64,000 bases of DNA from Phaeoceros laevis (GCA_049999765.1 JBNGIQ010009468.1:1-64000); one strand, 5' to 3'. Counted from the first letter of the stretch, positions 24,142 through 38,017 are shown. Numbers and translations: made by a program. Notes: generated from the sequence alone by a model not told the origin.

Positions 24142-27100
24142 ATGGCTATGGGATGGATAGCTGTACCGCAATATGTAAAAAATAAAAGGACCCCAAATCA
24201 AATTTTTGAAGACAAGCTCTTGAAGAAGTTTGAAGAAGAGCATAGAAGACAGGTCTCTAACATCTATCATAAAAACAAGCACTNNNNNNNNNNNNNNNNN
24301 NNNNNNNNNNNNNNNNNNNNNNNNNNNNNNNNNNNNNNNNNNNNNNNNNNNNNNNNNNNNNNNNNNNNNNNNNNNNNNNNNNNGCTTTGGACCATGCAAA
24401 CTTGCACCTTGTCGTTTATAGTAATTCATACATATGGTCCTAATTACAAAGAATACTTTGACAAATGTAATCCTCGTCTCTTTCAGGAACTTAGACAACA
24501 AAAAGATGACAGGCGGAAGCAATTGGAAGATTTACGGACTAGACAAGATCATAGGCGAATCATATATGAGGTTGATATTTGTTGCTTTTTTTTCCTAATT
24601 ATGGCGTATGTTCTTGACGTAGCTAATCTAAATGGTTTAACTATGGGATATCAGGCTTTTCAAAAGAGGTATCTTCAAAGTCGCATGGAGGAGCAATATG
24701 CCATTGCAATACACAATTGTCTTCGGGTACAGTGATGAGCTATATCCAGAGAACATGAGTTCTTTTATAAAAATCCGTCAAAATATAAATATAAAATAAC
24801 TTATATACATGTAATAAATTCTTAGATAACAAGTTTGTATGGCTTCCAGGGCAATTGGCACGAGATGGAACAATTGGACCACTCCATGGAAATTTCCATC
24901 ACTCATAAGGTTAATGGGATAAACCTTATCAATTGATTGTAGCTCGTTAATTGCACATATGTGTATGCTGAAAGATGGACACTATTGTTGTTTTATCCCA
25001 TGCTTTTGATTCATGTTAAAATGAAAATAACTCTTCTTACCTCATTGAACAGCATACCATGAGATATATGAAAGCACAAGAAGATCTCATACAACGAGCA
25101 ATTAAGGACTTTGAGGAATTTGAGGGAAGAGGTTATCCATTAGGAGTGGATACTCCACCCGACGGAACAATTCGTGAACCTAAGGATAAGAAGGATAGGA
25201 CTCCGTCTCCAGGAAAAAAAGAAAAATCAACTGAGAAATCCACAAAAGATAGCAAGAAGGGTGACGCAAAGTCCAAAAAGGTGCAAGATGAAGATGTACC
25301 AATCTTGGACCCTGTAAAGCTTGCACAGGTGAGTGACAAGTTGTACCTTAGCCTTTTACATAGCTTTCTACTGATGTGCAAAGCTCTGGCCATGCACACC
25401 TTCCTTTCTTTAATTCCTATTTCTTCTTTCCCATCTTGATATAACTGCCGATTGAAAGGTAATTTCTGGCCATAAAGGATGGAAAGGCTTATTTGGATGA
25501 TGTTAAGAGACGAAAAGCTGAAGAAGAAGTTGAAAATTTTGAAGCTGACCTAAGAAGGAGGAAGGTAGTCATTAATGGTATTTTGAAGAACTATTTAGAT
25601 TACAATTCTATAATATCGTGATAAAAGGACCCAACACTGACTTTGAAAATGCGGATAGCATAGGAGAGGGTAGTGCGACTATTGCAAGAAAAAAAAGAGG
25701 CGGCTGCAAAAAAAGAAGAAGAAAAAGATGACTTTGAAAGAAACTTCAGTGAGGATGCATTACGCAGACAAGAATTGGAGAAAATGGAAAAAGAGGAAAA
25801 ACTTTCTTGGGTGGCCCAAAGGATATTGTTAGAACAACAAATAGCTGAACAACGTGATAAAGAGTGGGACTTGGTTTTAGCTCGAGATCATGAGATGCTA
25901 ATGATGATTCGTGAGGATTTTTGGGAAGAAACTCAGAAAGAGTGCAAGTTGCGTGAGGTGCAATTCGGTTACCTTAATTGTATCCAATAAGCTTTTGAAT
26001 GACTTTATGGCCAGTTTAAAACCAACATAGTGTTTGTACTTGAAATGATTACAATGGAGATTTTCAAATAGCTAAACCTGAAATTAATTTATCAAGGAAG
26101 AGAAAAGACTTAAGAAAGAGAAAGAGCGGGCAGATGGAAAGGTTTTTTGCTTTGAAGTACTTCTACAGGTAAATCCATTGAAGTTTCAAGTACCTTGGGC
26201 TTCCATACACAACTAAAGCATGATGTAAGCAAAAAGAATTATACATGGAAAACTAAGTTTCAAAAAGGGTTGACGAAATATTTCAATACATGTCCTCATG
26301 CATGTTTCAAAAGAATTTCCTTTTTCCATCAGATATTGAGTTTAGCAGAGAATGGAATTACATATAAAGAGAGCACCCAATATGATGTCCCTACAACAGA
26401 GTGGAATGATTGGAAGACCTTATTTTTAAAAAATGCTGTCCTTCCAAGTCCATTGCAACCACTAAATTTGACGTCTACAGAAGATCCAACAAAAGAAGTT
26501 GAAATTATTGCAGACAAGGTATGCAAAATATGTTAACACTTCTCATTTAACGGGTAAATGAAATACTACATAAATATTTCAAAAACTTAATAGAGGAATT
26601 TGGTTCTTCAGTTTGTTCTGGAATACATTGATGAAGATGGAGAATGGGAGGGCTTGAATATTGGCAAAAATGCGCATCTGGGAAGAATTTTAGGTTGCAT
26701 CCATGATATTGCAGATACACCAAAGATACAAGCACCTAATCCGCTTCCAGATCTCTCGGAGCTCAAAGTCAAACTTGCATTGTTGGGAAGCCCGTACACA
26801 GGTTGCATGCAAATTCTAGAATTCTCTTTGAAGAAATTAGCTATATATATTATGCAGGGAAGTTGACTTCGATGCAAATAAATATCGACACATGCAGGAA
26901 AAAGCACACTTGCTAAACAACTGGCTGACGAATTTGGACTTATTTGCATTGAGATTGACAAGGTTGTCGGTTTGGCAACCGAGGCAGGAATGACACGTAT
27001 GTCGCTTCCAACTTTGTCAATTTGGATTCTCCGTCCATACTGTTTATTCCTTCCATTTGAAATCAAAATCAAAATCAATCTCCAGAAAAAGCTACTCTGG

Positions 27101-30100
27101 AAATGGAGATTGACGAAGCGGTTTCCAAGGAGCTTGACCAAAAGCATGTGAAGGACCCGGACCAAAAGGATCCACAGACACAACAAGAACCTCATGTAGA
27201 CTCCAGATTATCGCCCGAGGCACGTCTTGGCCTTCTAGCAAAGGCTGCATTAGACGGCGGACAGAAGGTAATCAATTACAGTTACTAATCAGATCGACTA
27301 AGCTGCAACAGTGACCATGTTTTATTTAGCAGCTTGACATGCAGACTTGAATGATCGTAACTTCGGTACCTTGACTTGCAGACTTCAATGATCTGAACTT
27401 CAAAAATTTCGGACTGTCGTATGTTGTTAAACCTAATTTGCGCTGTAGGTGCCTGACGAAGTCTTGGTGAAATTGCTGGTCCTGACATTCAGCTCTCTGG
27501 ATGATTACGGTACGCTGCTCGTCCCGTCATGTTCTGCGCCTAGGGGCTTTCCTGCGACAATCTCTTCTAGCGGCAAGTGGTGGCAGTACGTGGCTACAAC
27601 CTCGGACTGATCAGTTCCTCCTTCGATGCAGTCAGTAGTGCAGCATTGCTTGCACAGAGGAAGCAAGCTAGGGAATCAGGAGAGACCAAGCCGAAAGGCA
27701 AACCACAGGCTAAAGGCAAACCAGCGGTTAAAGGGGGAAAGGGTTCGCCCCCTGGTTCTAAACCGACTACAGCTCAAGCAAACAAGAAAGGAACTCCGTC
27801 ATCTGGCAAGGGACAGAAAAATGAGATTGTGGAGAGGCAAGGATTTATTCTGGACGGGTTCCCTACTACATTGGAGCAAGCAGAAATTCTTGAGAGAAAC
27901 CTGACGGGGCTAGACCTTCGATTTTCTGCTCATCACGCTGCACATGCCTCAGTCATTGCTCCCCCTCCGCCAGTTGTAAGTGAAGTGCATAGCACATATT
28001 ACCTTGTTCTAGATGGTGAGCTTCGTGGATGCCGCAGGTGAGCTAACGTCGTCCATTGTATGCAGCCCGTTGAGAAGGTTGTTTCTGGACTGGACGGATT
28101 GTTGTGCCTGCCCTCCATAACCGCGGAAGCTGCCATCAAAAGGTCGCTAGGAAAATGCTTTGACCCCAAGACAGGGCGGGCATATCATCTGTTGTTTGAT
28201 CCTCCACCTAAAGATGACAAAACGTAAGACCCCAGGTCCTACCCTTGTCTAGTAGTGCCTGGTTGCACGTGCATGTGGCTTGTAACTTTATGCAAAAGTG
28301 AATGTTAACCATGCTTGAGAATGCCTACAGAAGTCTGATTGGTTATGCCAATGTTCAGAGGTATCGTATCTCGGCTCCAGACTGTGGAAGAAGCACCAGT
28401 GGTCCAAGCGCGAGTTACAGAAGGAGCTAATGTCTGGACAGCAATCACCGAGTGGCTTAAAAGGTTTGCCAACGCATTTTGGATTAAGCATGAGGAATTT
28501 CCCGTGGCGGTAAGAGACAGTCCAGAAAAACAGAGTGGAAAAGGATCCAAGGATAAGGGCAAGGACAAGAAAGGAACAGCCCAGGCGAAGGTAGGTGCTT
28601 CCCTTAAGCAGTCGAAAGCCGAGGACAAATCTCCAGACAAGAAAGGAGAAACACATAAGTCTGCTGAGAAGCCAGGGTCACCTAAAACGGGAGCAAAATC
28701 TGGAGGGAAGGCAGGGTCACCTGAAGGTGTCCAGGATGCTAAACCTCCTCCTCAACCAACTCCCACCGAAGCTGAGAAGGCTATTCAAGTTCAGGAAGCA
28801 CTCAAAAGTTTGGCTGCCGGCAATTGTGAATACGCGGGAGAGGCTTCAAGCATCGTTCCTGCAGCGGAAACGAGTCCTGTTGTCACAGAGGCTCATGATC
28901 CTAGCAGACTGGTGCAGTCGTTGATAGATGCCAAAAGACAAGCCAGAGTAGCAGCTGCTGCGGCAGAAGCCGCTCAACAGGCTGACGAGGCAGCAGCCAA
29001 GGCGTTAGCGGAGGCTGAGAAGGCATCAGAGTTGACGACGAACGTTGTGCAACAACTTCTCTTCGTGAAAGTTGCCGAAGTCAAGGCCGCTGCCGTGATC
29101 GAAAAAACAGGGCCTGATCCGACTGCGCAAAAGATCGTGAAAGCGGAAGCCAGCCAACTGCTTGGGAAAAAATTAAGCGAGGTAAGCAAGGCACTTCAGG
29201 ACACCGAAGCTGCTGCGCAGCTCGCGCAAAAGGCTGCTGAGCAAGCTCTCAAGGCAGCTGAAGCCGCCCATGATGGTGCTGCACTTGCTGCTGCAGCTTT
29301 GACTGCTAAAGCACAAGCAGATGCAAGCAGTGAGGCAGCGAAACAAGCCGCCCTGAGAGCCTCGCAGAGTGGCCAAAAGGCAGCAGTAGCAGCAGAAGCC
29401 GCTACAGCAGTAGTCGATAAGGTGAAACAAGACATTGACAGACTAGACAACCCAGACGCACCAGAAATCGGTGTTGCCGTACCAGCCACAGGCAAAAAAG
29501 GGGATCTATCCAAGAAAGCAGATGCAGCACCTTCAAAAAAGGCAGATGGCTCTCCAGATGGTGACAAGAAGGAGCCCAAGAGCAAGGATAGTAAGAAGAG
29601 TGGTGCTAAGGGCAAAGGCAAGGACGCGGACAAGAAGGAAAAGTCCTCGAAAGCCAAGGTTGGTTGCAAGCAGATAGAGATGTGCCTTCGCAAAATGTAC
29701 GTCCTAAGAAGTTTCACGATTGACCAAGCAAGTTCCATGTGATGTGAACTGCACGGGTGGACTTGCAGGGTGGCGAAGTAGTAGAACCAACTGCAGAACC
29801 AGTCAATCCAGTCATCCAGCAGCCACCCTTTATGGAAAAAGGGCTCGCAGGTTGGCTGGATCTGAGACTTTCCTGCAGTGCTTACTGTGACGTCGTTACT
29901 ATTCAGAGCTGCATGCATTCTGACGAGGTGCTAACACATTTTTGACAGAGCTGTTTCATGCCCAGTGGGTCTCAATAGAGGACCGATACATACAATCTTT
30001 GAAAGACGTGTTTAGCAAACTACGCCGAGGACGTCCCATCACGCGCTATAAGATGAAGGAGGTAGGCAGATTTTGAGGCTTCGAGCAATAAAGGCTCCTC

Positions 30101-33100
30101 TTCCAGCACTCCGATGCTCGACGCTCTAATTTTGAAACATTTTGAAATTGTGCTTGTTTTTGAAGGTCAAGCTTAGCTTCGTTGACTACTTGAAACGACC
30201 AGATGACAAACAAAAAACAATAGAAGAATATCAGGCAAATTCCTCCGTCGAGTTCGTCTTGCGAAGGTGTAATGCAAACAGAATCCTTTGGCTTGACTCC
30301 TCCAGCGGTTGCGTGCACAGGGGCGATACAACAGGATTGACTTTAAGCAGAGGAGCGAAAAGAAAATAATCCCCAAGTTGCAAGTGGAAGCGGATAAGCT
30401 GAAGCAGAAGCTGCAGTCCGTCTGTGATACCCACCTCCAAGTGCCTCCCCTGCCCGTCTCTACTTCTGATCGTATTGCATTCCACACATTCGAGGTGTTT
30501 GATCGATTTCGAGCGAACAGGAGACCCTGGTATTGAAGTCTGACGAAATTGTGTTAGGAAGCTCAAAAATGGCGGGACACTAGCTTTGCGGATTGGCTGG
30601 ACAAGCGAACTGCTGCAATAGTGTCACTGTTCACATTTTTCATCCAAGCCGAGGCAAGTATAGGCAAGTGCAGAACCTATTCATGCATGCAATATCTTAA
30701 TTATATAGGGCCTTTTACTAGTTTACCCTCTTTGCAGCCACTGAGAGGGTGTTTGGTGTGGTGAGTGCAGTTTGATAGGTACCTGGAAACGTGCAGTCAT
30801 CTCCAAGAGTTTCAGTTAAAACAGCTTGGCGCCACAACCCTAGAGACCTTTAGGACTGATCTAACCACTGTGCCGGAGAAAGCTTCGGAGAAGAAAGGTG
30901 CAGCAAAAGGTGCAGCATCGGCACCTAAGAAACAACCAGCAAAAGGAAAATTGGATGAAAGAGCACCAGCACCTAAACAGCTGCCTGCCACAACTCATCC
31001 ACTTCCTGGATGGCTTGAAGCACTGTGGTACACAGTCCCAGAAATTTATCAGGTTTGTGGTAAAAATACATTCGTTGTTTGGGCAGGTGGACTTCTTTTG
31101 TTGGCTCAATACTGAACTGTTGCCTGTCGGTTTTGTCCAGGTTGTTGTTAGAGCTCTGGGAGTGTCCGAGAATATTATGAAGGCCCTTGGGGCGTATTAT
31201 TCAGACCTTACCAGTGCAAAAAGTGCCAAAGATACCACAGAGAAGGCAGTGCCTGACAGGAAAGCAAATAAGGAGCATGTGAAAGGAATGGACAAAAAAG
31301 TAGGTGGCAAAGGAAAGGAACCACCACATCCCAAGGTGAATGATGGACCAAATGAGCTTTCGGACACGGTGGTGCGGGAACATGAGATCTTAACAGGCCG
31401 TCTTAAGCTTATTGGTATGTGTGTCTACCTACGGTACTTGATTGATTTCTTTCTGGGCTTCTCAGTCTTTACACAAATCAAAAGCAGGGCGGGAAGATGA
31501 CCTGACCGAAGTTTGTGTCTAGGAGATCATGAAATGTAAATTATGTCATTGCAGTTCGCAAAGCATGTGTATACATTGGGGAGTTGCAGCCGATGATTGA
31601 GAGCACAGGCACCCTAATGAACAAGTGGATGATGGACAGATACAGTGTATGCAAGTATTTTATCGTATACCAATCCAGTGGAATTTGTTTAGTGTGCATC
31701 CGAACTCTTTGCTTGGAGAGAAGCACGATGTTGTTGATAACACAGGCTGATGCCATCCACAGGCCGAGTCTCAAGCTGTTGCAGAGGTCGTGGAACTGGC
31801 AGAACGGGCTGTTGCAGAAGGCATCCCCCTGTGGTACAAACTGAATTTGGATGGTGAAACTTTCACCGTGGATGAGAACCAGCTCATGCTTGTAAGCTCC
31901 ATTTTTATGAAACACGTTCATTATTGTTGATTGGTGTCTACACAAGAGCATAGTATCTGAATTGTTTTGTCTGAGAATGACTTGCTCAAGGACACATTGA
32001 GCATCGCATGATCTAGTATCTATGTGAAATCTTTCAGACTCCCCCAACTCCTTTGGGACTGGATCCAGCCCCCGACCTGTCTGTGTGGCATTTTGAAATA
32101 CTTGAGCATTGTGTGGAAGATTTCCGGACCCTAGCTCCAAAAGGTGGATCTCATGTGTGTGAGCATCGGTGTCTTTTGTTGGAAGCATGAGGTTAACTAG
32201 TAAGCTTGTTTTGCTTCTTTGCAGGTGTTGTTCCAGTCAGTCAAGCACAATCTATTCTTTCAAACTGTGTCGAGGTTGTACATAATTCTGTAAAAGACGA
32301 TCTGAAGCAAACTGTGATCCCTCGTTTACCTGGGACCAAGAGAAGACCTGCTGGGCCTTTCCAAGTCTGGATAGACAATTTTGCATCCAATGTCAAGGTT
32401 TGTGTTGCCATCTCCATATGTGAGCAGTAAAAGTCTCATTTAAGAAACTATATCTGGTTTGCGAAGTGCGAACTCATCATGGGACTGGATGTGTTTTTCA
32501 GGCATCATTATATGATCCTGAGGCAGGTGAAAATGCATGCCTCGACTGGCGAGCATTATTGATAACTTTGGCTGATACTCGCTACAATAAGTGCATCTCT
32601 GGAGCAACGCTTGAAGATATTGGTCGAGCACGGCAAGGTTGATATGCTTTGCTCATCTCAAAGAATCTTTCAGTTCTACTAACATCCTACATATCATGGG
32701 TTAGAATTTGATCTTGGTGCTGACAATCGTTCCGAAGTCTTCTCTGTTGGACTTACACTTGATCTGTGACAGCCATTGAAGGTGGTCGAAAGATAAAGTT
32801 CTGCCTCAGCTCACAAGGCTTCCAGAAGATCACCTTATGGCTGGATTCAGGTACGATAAGAGTCAAGACGTTTTCGGGATTTCTCTCTGTGCGGCCTTGG
32901 TTGTGCTTCTGCTTGCCAACCTGTCTCACTCTTCTCGGCTCCCTACAGAGGAGAAGGGAGGGAGTGCAAAGATCGGTGCCCATTTGAAAAAGGTTGTACA
33001 CATGATGCTTGACGATGGAAAGCCAGGGGTCCCTTGGCAAAGGCTTTTGTTGTTTCTTTGCAGGGATGCCGACAGAAAAACAGCCCTGCTCAAGGCCTTC

Positions 33101-34183
33101 TCAGTGCTCGCACCCCTAGGGTAATTTTTGTCGTGTGCATCCGAATCTATCCCACTTGACAGAAACTGATGCATGATGAAGGGCATACATCATCTCATGT
33201 TTCGTGCTACCGGTCCAGAGCTGGCACTGGACCTGTGGAGGTCACACCCGAAATGCTCCTTGAAGCAGTTTATCCATTTGGAGTCGAAGCTTCAGCAGCA
33301 GCTGGGTGTACTCCATGGACTCCAGCTGACCTGATGGTAAGCTGTAGCTTCGGCACCATCCACTTGAATTTAAGCTCAATATCTGTAGTCAAGGCGTGTG
33401 ACACCGCAATCTGCTACTTGCAGGCTCTTCTGGCTGATATCAGAAAGGAGAAGAGCCAAGTTGTCCCGATACGTGTTGCAGAGGCTAGTGGGTTCAAGGG
33501 CAGTGCAGAGGCGACTCAGGGCTCCGACGCCAGCAGGCAAACACCACCAATGACGGACACGAAGTACATAAGAGAAGGAGACGACTTCTTCCGCCCATTT
33601 GAGTTTCACAGCCGGGCATCGGATATCAGTAACTTCAGCGATCATACCAACTTCACAGTCCGCGAATTCCTGGCAGCTTGTCGCTTGGGTAGCAGCAGAG
33701 ACAGTGTGGCAGACAGCGACACCAGGATATCGGAATTCAGTGATGAAACCGCCTTCACAGTGCAAGAGTTCCTCACTGCTTGCTACAGGGGTTGGAAACC
33801 AGCCAAGCCTTCAGAAGGTTTGATGTTTTACCATTCACCTGAAGTTTTTGCCTGTGTGCTGCTTCCCACTCATGCTCTGGTGAGTTATGAACGACCTTGT
33901 GCTCGTTTAAAATGCAGATGAGTCTTCTGCACCTTCGGAAAAAGGCACCGTTATACCAAAGGAACCTCCAATTGTGGTGTGTGATCTTTTCGACACAGCT
34001 GCTGCTACTGTAGTGAAAGAGGCTCTTGTCTCGAACTACGGAAAAACTTGTGTTCCTGGTTACCTTTATCAGATGGGGCTGAAAGATACCGTCCACGATG
34101 CTTCTACCCTCTTGGCTCCTGAGCCTGGCCCGAACGCGTCGAGGCCCCCGAGTTCACAATATTCCGAGTTTTCAGACTTTTGA
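24142..34183 (+). CDS. SPEF2/CPC1-type central-pair projection protein with adenylate-kinase domain
   Basis: About 25 short exons span 10 kb, with a gap at 24284-24383. Readable exons include 24487-24570, 24655-24726, 25051-25328, 25481-25563, ~25664-25954, 26096-26169, 26332-26519, 26610-26802, 26897-26963, 27086-27267, 27449-27509, ~27635-27975, 28064-28225, 28359-~29659, and others to the TGA at 34183. The N-terminal third is charged coiled coil. An adenylate-kinase-like domain follows: P-loop LLGSPYTGKSTLAKQLA, NMP-core GFILDGFPTTLEQAE and LID GRAYHLLFDPPP. The usual Arg of DGFPR is Thr here. The C-terminal half has SPEF2-like helical segments (LSFVDYLKRPDDKQ). The family builds the C1 central-pair projection of motile cilia; in a plant this means sperm flagella. 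An Ala/Lys-rich insert (about 28500-29660) is unusual. No calponin-homology domain is seen upstream, so the true start may be missing. Confidence 0.88.
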
Positions 34184-35410
34184 GCTATGAAGGCGACCCT
34201 TCAAAATAGGATTTTGTTTCCACGAGACTAGACTAGTTGGTTCAAGAACATCGCTCAAGCGACTGAGGAATCGATTATGAGTACGTTCTACGTTCGGAAA
34301 TGGCTCCAGGAAGAACGTCATTTCTATATTTGATGTAGAGACTAGACCTCCACGTAAGGGAAGGTTTTGTATTTAAAACTTAATTGCAAGTTGCAAGTAC
34401 TAAAACACGGCACTAGCACTCTGAAGATCCATCGTCAAGAGTGCTTTCAGATTGGCCGTTGGCGACTGGCTCGCACTGAAGGTAGACTGACTAGCAACTG
34501 TTCGAGTGTCCGTAGTCTAAGCGTTCGAGGCTTTATTTCGTATCGACTAGGTTCAACTATTTCACAATATTCGACGATGTCACCCCTATTGTTGATGACA
34601 CTGATGCAGTAGGAAGTTTGAGATGGAAACTTATAACGAGGGGTTTGGGGAGCAGTTACCGAATTGAAATTGTTCGGATCCAATAACATGTACAAACGAG
34701 GTGTAACCCGGCTACCGCTATACCGCAGTACAGTTGCTGTAAGAATTGGTGGACTACGTGCTAAATGCTCCTTTCCGCAGCCTGCCCGGCTATTGTAATA
34801 AGTTATTAAACCAGGTTCCCAGTAGGTCAGCTTCAGCAAAAACGCTGAACTCTTGTACAAAATTGTTTGATGTCATCTTTGATTCAAGATACATCTGCCA
34901 AGTTAGCCCACACCTTTACAGCTGATCTTTTAGAACTGTCCATTTTGACTGATAACATTCACCAAAATTCAAGATCCAGTTCAACTCAAGCTTCGAAATG
35001 AGACCTTCAGCTACTTAGCCTGTCATTCCAGAACCGGGAAATGCAACTGAGCTAGTGGTCTGGCAATCCCCTTGGCTTCTGATCCAAAACCAGTTCTCTC
35101 TCACATGAGTGAACCCGGAACCGGGAATTCTGCCCCAGGATTGAAAGTCCAAAGCTTTCTTGACGGTGGGCACCAGCAGCGGGTCAATCTCAGATATCCT
35201 TCACAAGTAGGTCACTTCTTGGACGAGTGCGGTCGTTGCAGCCGCCTGAAAATGGCTGGTAGACATGTTTCTCAAAGAGCTGGTCACAGATTCTCCCTCT
35301 TTTGCTGGCTCGTTCATCAGCTTAGTTCCACCATTTGCCGAGTCTAAACAGCCTCAAGTGTCATGTTGTCATCAAGACACAGTAGCCATAGCACACAGAC
35401 TTACTCTTCA
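34184..35410. other. Convergent spacer between SPEF2 and SSB genes
   Basis: 1.2 kb with only short open frames. It presumably holds both 3' UTRs. I see no domain, RNA gene or clear repeat. Confidence 0.45.
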
Positions 35411-36466
35411 TCAGCCCCGGAATTTCGCTTTGTTGGTGCTGCACTTTTCTGAAAGGCCCTCGGTAGTCGAGACTTACTTTGGTCAGCTCCGTCCATGAAT
35501 AGCACTTTACCTGCATGCATAGATCGGTCAGTATCACAATTTCCATTGGCTTCGGATCAAACAACTGCTCTTTGAGAATGTATACAAGGCTCACCTGACT
35601 GGCGTACAGCCACCTCCTTTATGCGCTTCACCAGACCTGTTGAGGGATCGTTATACATGCGGGTCTCAAGGTTGCCTTCCACAAAAACCTGAGAGCTGTA
35701 ACACAGAAGAGCAAACAGCTGAGCCAAGCCTTGGCTGACACAACAAATACCCCCATACATGTAAGAGTCTATAGAAGAAGCAGACATAAGAAGGCACTTC
35801 AGGTGACATGAAATAGGGCTATACCCTGCCTTTATCCAACGCATGGCAGCTGCACCCAAGTTTTCATTGTAGACAGCCACCTTGTGCCACTGAACGGAGG
35901 AGCGGTCTGCGAACTCCTCCACTGACTCGCCCTCGAAGGGTCGTCTCATGTTGCGCATTCCACCAGTCCCCAGTGAGAATATTGTTATCGCCCTCCCACT
36001 CTTCAAGACTTTTTGTACAGGTGCGTGGACCACCCGCCCCAGTAAGGTAGCCTGACAGGCAGCACAAGAAATCCTCTGTCAAATTCCAAGCTTACTCGAG
36101 CTGCCAGACGAAGAGAGAGGCACCCTCGAACAGCAACAAATACCACCATACCTTGAACAGGCCTCCAAAGTACTCGTCTTCACGGCGTTTGGCAGGAATA
36201 CCAGTTCTCCGGGCCCCAGTGGAACCTGATTGCCCAGCTTCAGATGCATCTGGTTCCGGAGAAGCAGCATCGTCACCTGTTACATCTTCAGCATCGGCGT
36301 CGTCCACTCCCACATCTTCAACAGAGTCTGCAGCTGAAGCATTCGGACTGGATGCGTCGTTTGCAGCAAATGCACGAAATTGGCCCCAACTTCCTCCACA
36401 GCTCCTTCCACCTCTCAGGATTTCTGACACCCCCGACCTCGTTATGAGATTGCGCAGCGTTGTCAT
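35411..36466 (-). CDS. Mitochondrial/organellar single-stranded DNA-binding protein (bacterial SSB type)
   Basis: Exons 36466-36152, 36051-35825, 35695-35595 and a short one near 35510 are followed by a last exon near 35455. From ATG 36466 the protein has an Arg/Ser presequence (MTTLRNLITRSGVSEILRGG), then a ~50-residue acidic linker rich in Asp, Ala and Ser. The OB-fold follows: ATLLGRVVHAPVQKVLKSG, AITIFSLGTGGMRN, SVQWHKVAVYNE and SQVFVEGNLETRMYND. These match plant mtSSB, which coats single-stranded mitochondrial DNA during replication, recombination and repair. The acidic region is N-terminal to the OB fold, unlike the acidic C-terminal tip of bacterial SSB. The last two exons, and so the exact C-terminus, are uncertain. 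Confidence 0.85.
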
Positions 36467-37079
36467 GTTCTACTTCTCGATCCGGAGGGTAAACGACAGC
36501 TGCTGCTTTCGACAGGTGTGCCAAGACCCATGGAAGAATTTGGAAGCCGCTAGGGCAATGTGTTTAGGGTTTATGGAACTTATGGTTGTAACTTGTAACT
36601 TGTAAGTATGCATAGAGTAGATTTCCACACGAGGACGACGTAGTCTAGTGTGTCCCACATCCTGAATGAGTCCACATACTGAATGATACATGCGCACAGA
36701 ATGATACATGCGCACATGCGCACCAAGACGATGAACCAGAAGCTTTATTGCGTGCTTGTGGGTCCATTCGGGCCTCACGCTGCGATAGGGATGATCACTT
36801 GGTACAATGCGAAACGGGCATACCCGCTCCACATCCATCTCAGATTGAGCCGGCTTTTCCCAGCTTGATGTGTGATAGATAGTTTTATTTATAGCGTTTA
36901 ACCCGGGTACTGGACTACACTTGCAGCAAATGAAAGGCCGCAAAGCAATGTATTATTGCCTTCGTACCTCGCCCTTCGTCAGATAAGAGAACAAAGACAC
37001 GGTGTTATCAAAGACACCATAACCTTTCAAGTAGTCTTCTTTGTATGGTCCGTGAGTGCAGCTGCCCGCCTTGCCGTAG
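36467..37079. other. Spacer upstream of SSB
   Basis: Contains a short direct repeat with GAATGATACATGCGCACA (about 36680 and 36699). Otherwise no gene. Confidence 0.4.
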
Positions 37080-37640
37080 AGCACCAACACTTGCACAAGC
37101 TTTCAGGAGGCAAGCATGGAGCCTTCCTGCTGCATCCGCATCCCTTGTGGTCATACTGTCAAACAGCTTGCGTGGATTTTCTAACTAGCCACACTTTGCA
37201 TACCCAGCGCATACCCAGCAATTATTGCATTCCATATCACTGCATCCCTTGTGACCATACTGTCAGAAGCTCTGCGTGCATCTTCCAATTCCCCACTTTT
37301 ACGTGCATGTGCTCCAGGCAGTTGCAAACAAAAGAGTTAGGCTGGATGCCACCCATGGATGGCAGGTGCACTTATCAGCGTGCACCTGCCTGCCGGGTTC
37401 CACATCTTCCGCTCTTGCACTACCATGCAGGGCAGCGGCAAAATTGTGATCAGTCGACTCCAAACATGAGCAACGCACTTGTGATACAGTTGATTGGCCT
37501 GGCTAGGTTGCCCCTGTTCAGCATGGGCAGACATGACATGTGCAAGAGATGGCTCCCCAAAAGATTGGATCCGTATCAGTAGATCATCAAGCCGACACCC
37601 CAACACCAGAGTTTTCCAGCCCCGCATCTCCGGATGGCTC
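37080..37640 (-). pseudogene. PPR gene relic
   Basis: Minus-strand remnants of PPR repeats are visible: VMSAHAEQGQPSQANQLY at about 37480-37535 (a first-repeat-like segment), and blocks at 37130-37330 that resemble the repeat DNA of the 10979-14164 gene (CAAACAGCTTGCGTGGATTT, CATACCCAGCAATTATTGCA). Stops and frameshifts interrupt every frame, so it is a decayed copy of a PPR gene. Confidence 0.65.
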
Positions 37641-37742
37641 TATACAGGAGACACACGAGATTGCCCCTCTGCCAAGACAGTCAAAGCGTCAACTGCTCGA
37701 CTTAGCTACCCGTTCTCACGAAATTGTTCGATTGCAGCCTGA

Positions 37743-37850
37743 GCCGTTCCGTATCCTTGGCACTCTGGCACCGTCGGAGCGGCAGCATTATGATGCAACA
37801 AGGGGTGGATGTAGGCTGAACAGACAGTCCAACCCGCTTGTCCAACCGCG
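37743..37850. repeat. Copy of the repeat at 10608-10710
   Basis: Shares long near-identical blocks such as CGGCAGCATTATGA and GGATGTAGGCTGA with 10608-10710, in the same orientation and beside a PPR relic in both places. Probably one end of a duplicated PPR locus. Confidence 0.75.
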
Positions 37851-38017
37851 TCCCCTCCCACAGCCCTCGGTCCGCCCAGCAGCATGCTGCCCAGCCCTGC
37901 ACCGCCGTCTGCTGCGCACAACATCGCCATGGCTCATCTGCACATGGTAGAAGAGCTATCCAGGTGAAATCCAGAGGGTAGAAAAGCAGTCCAACTCCCT
38001 TGCATAATCTTCTAAGA

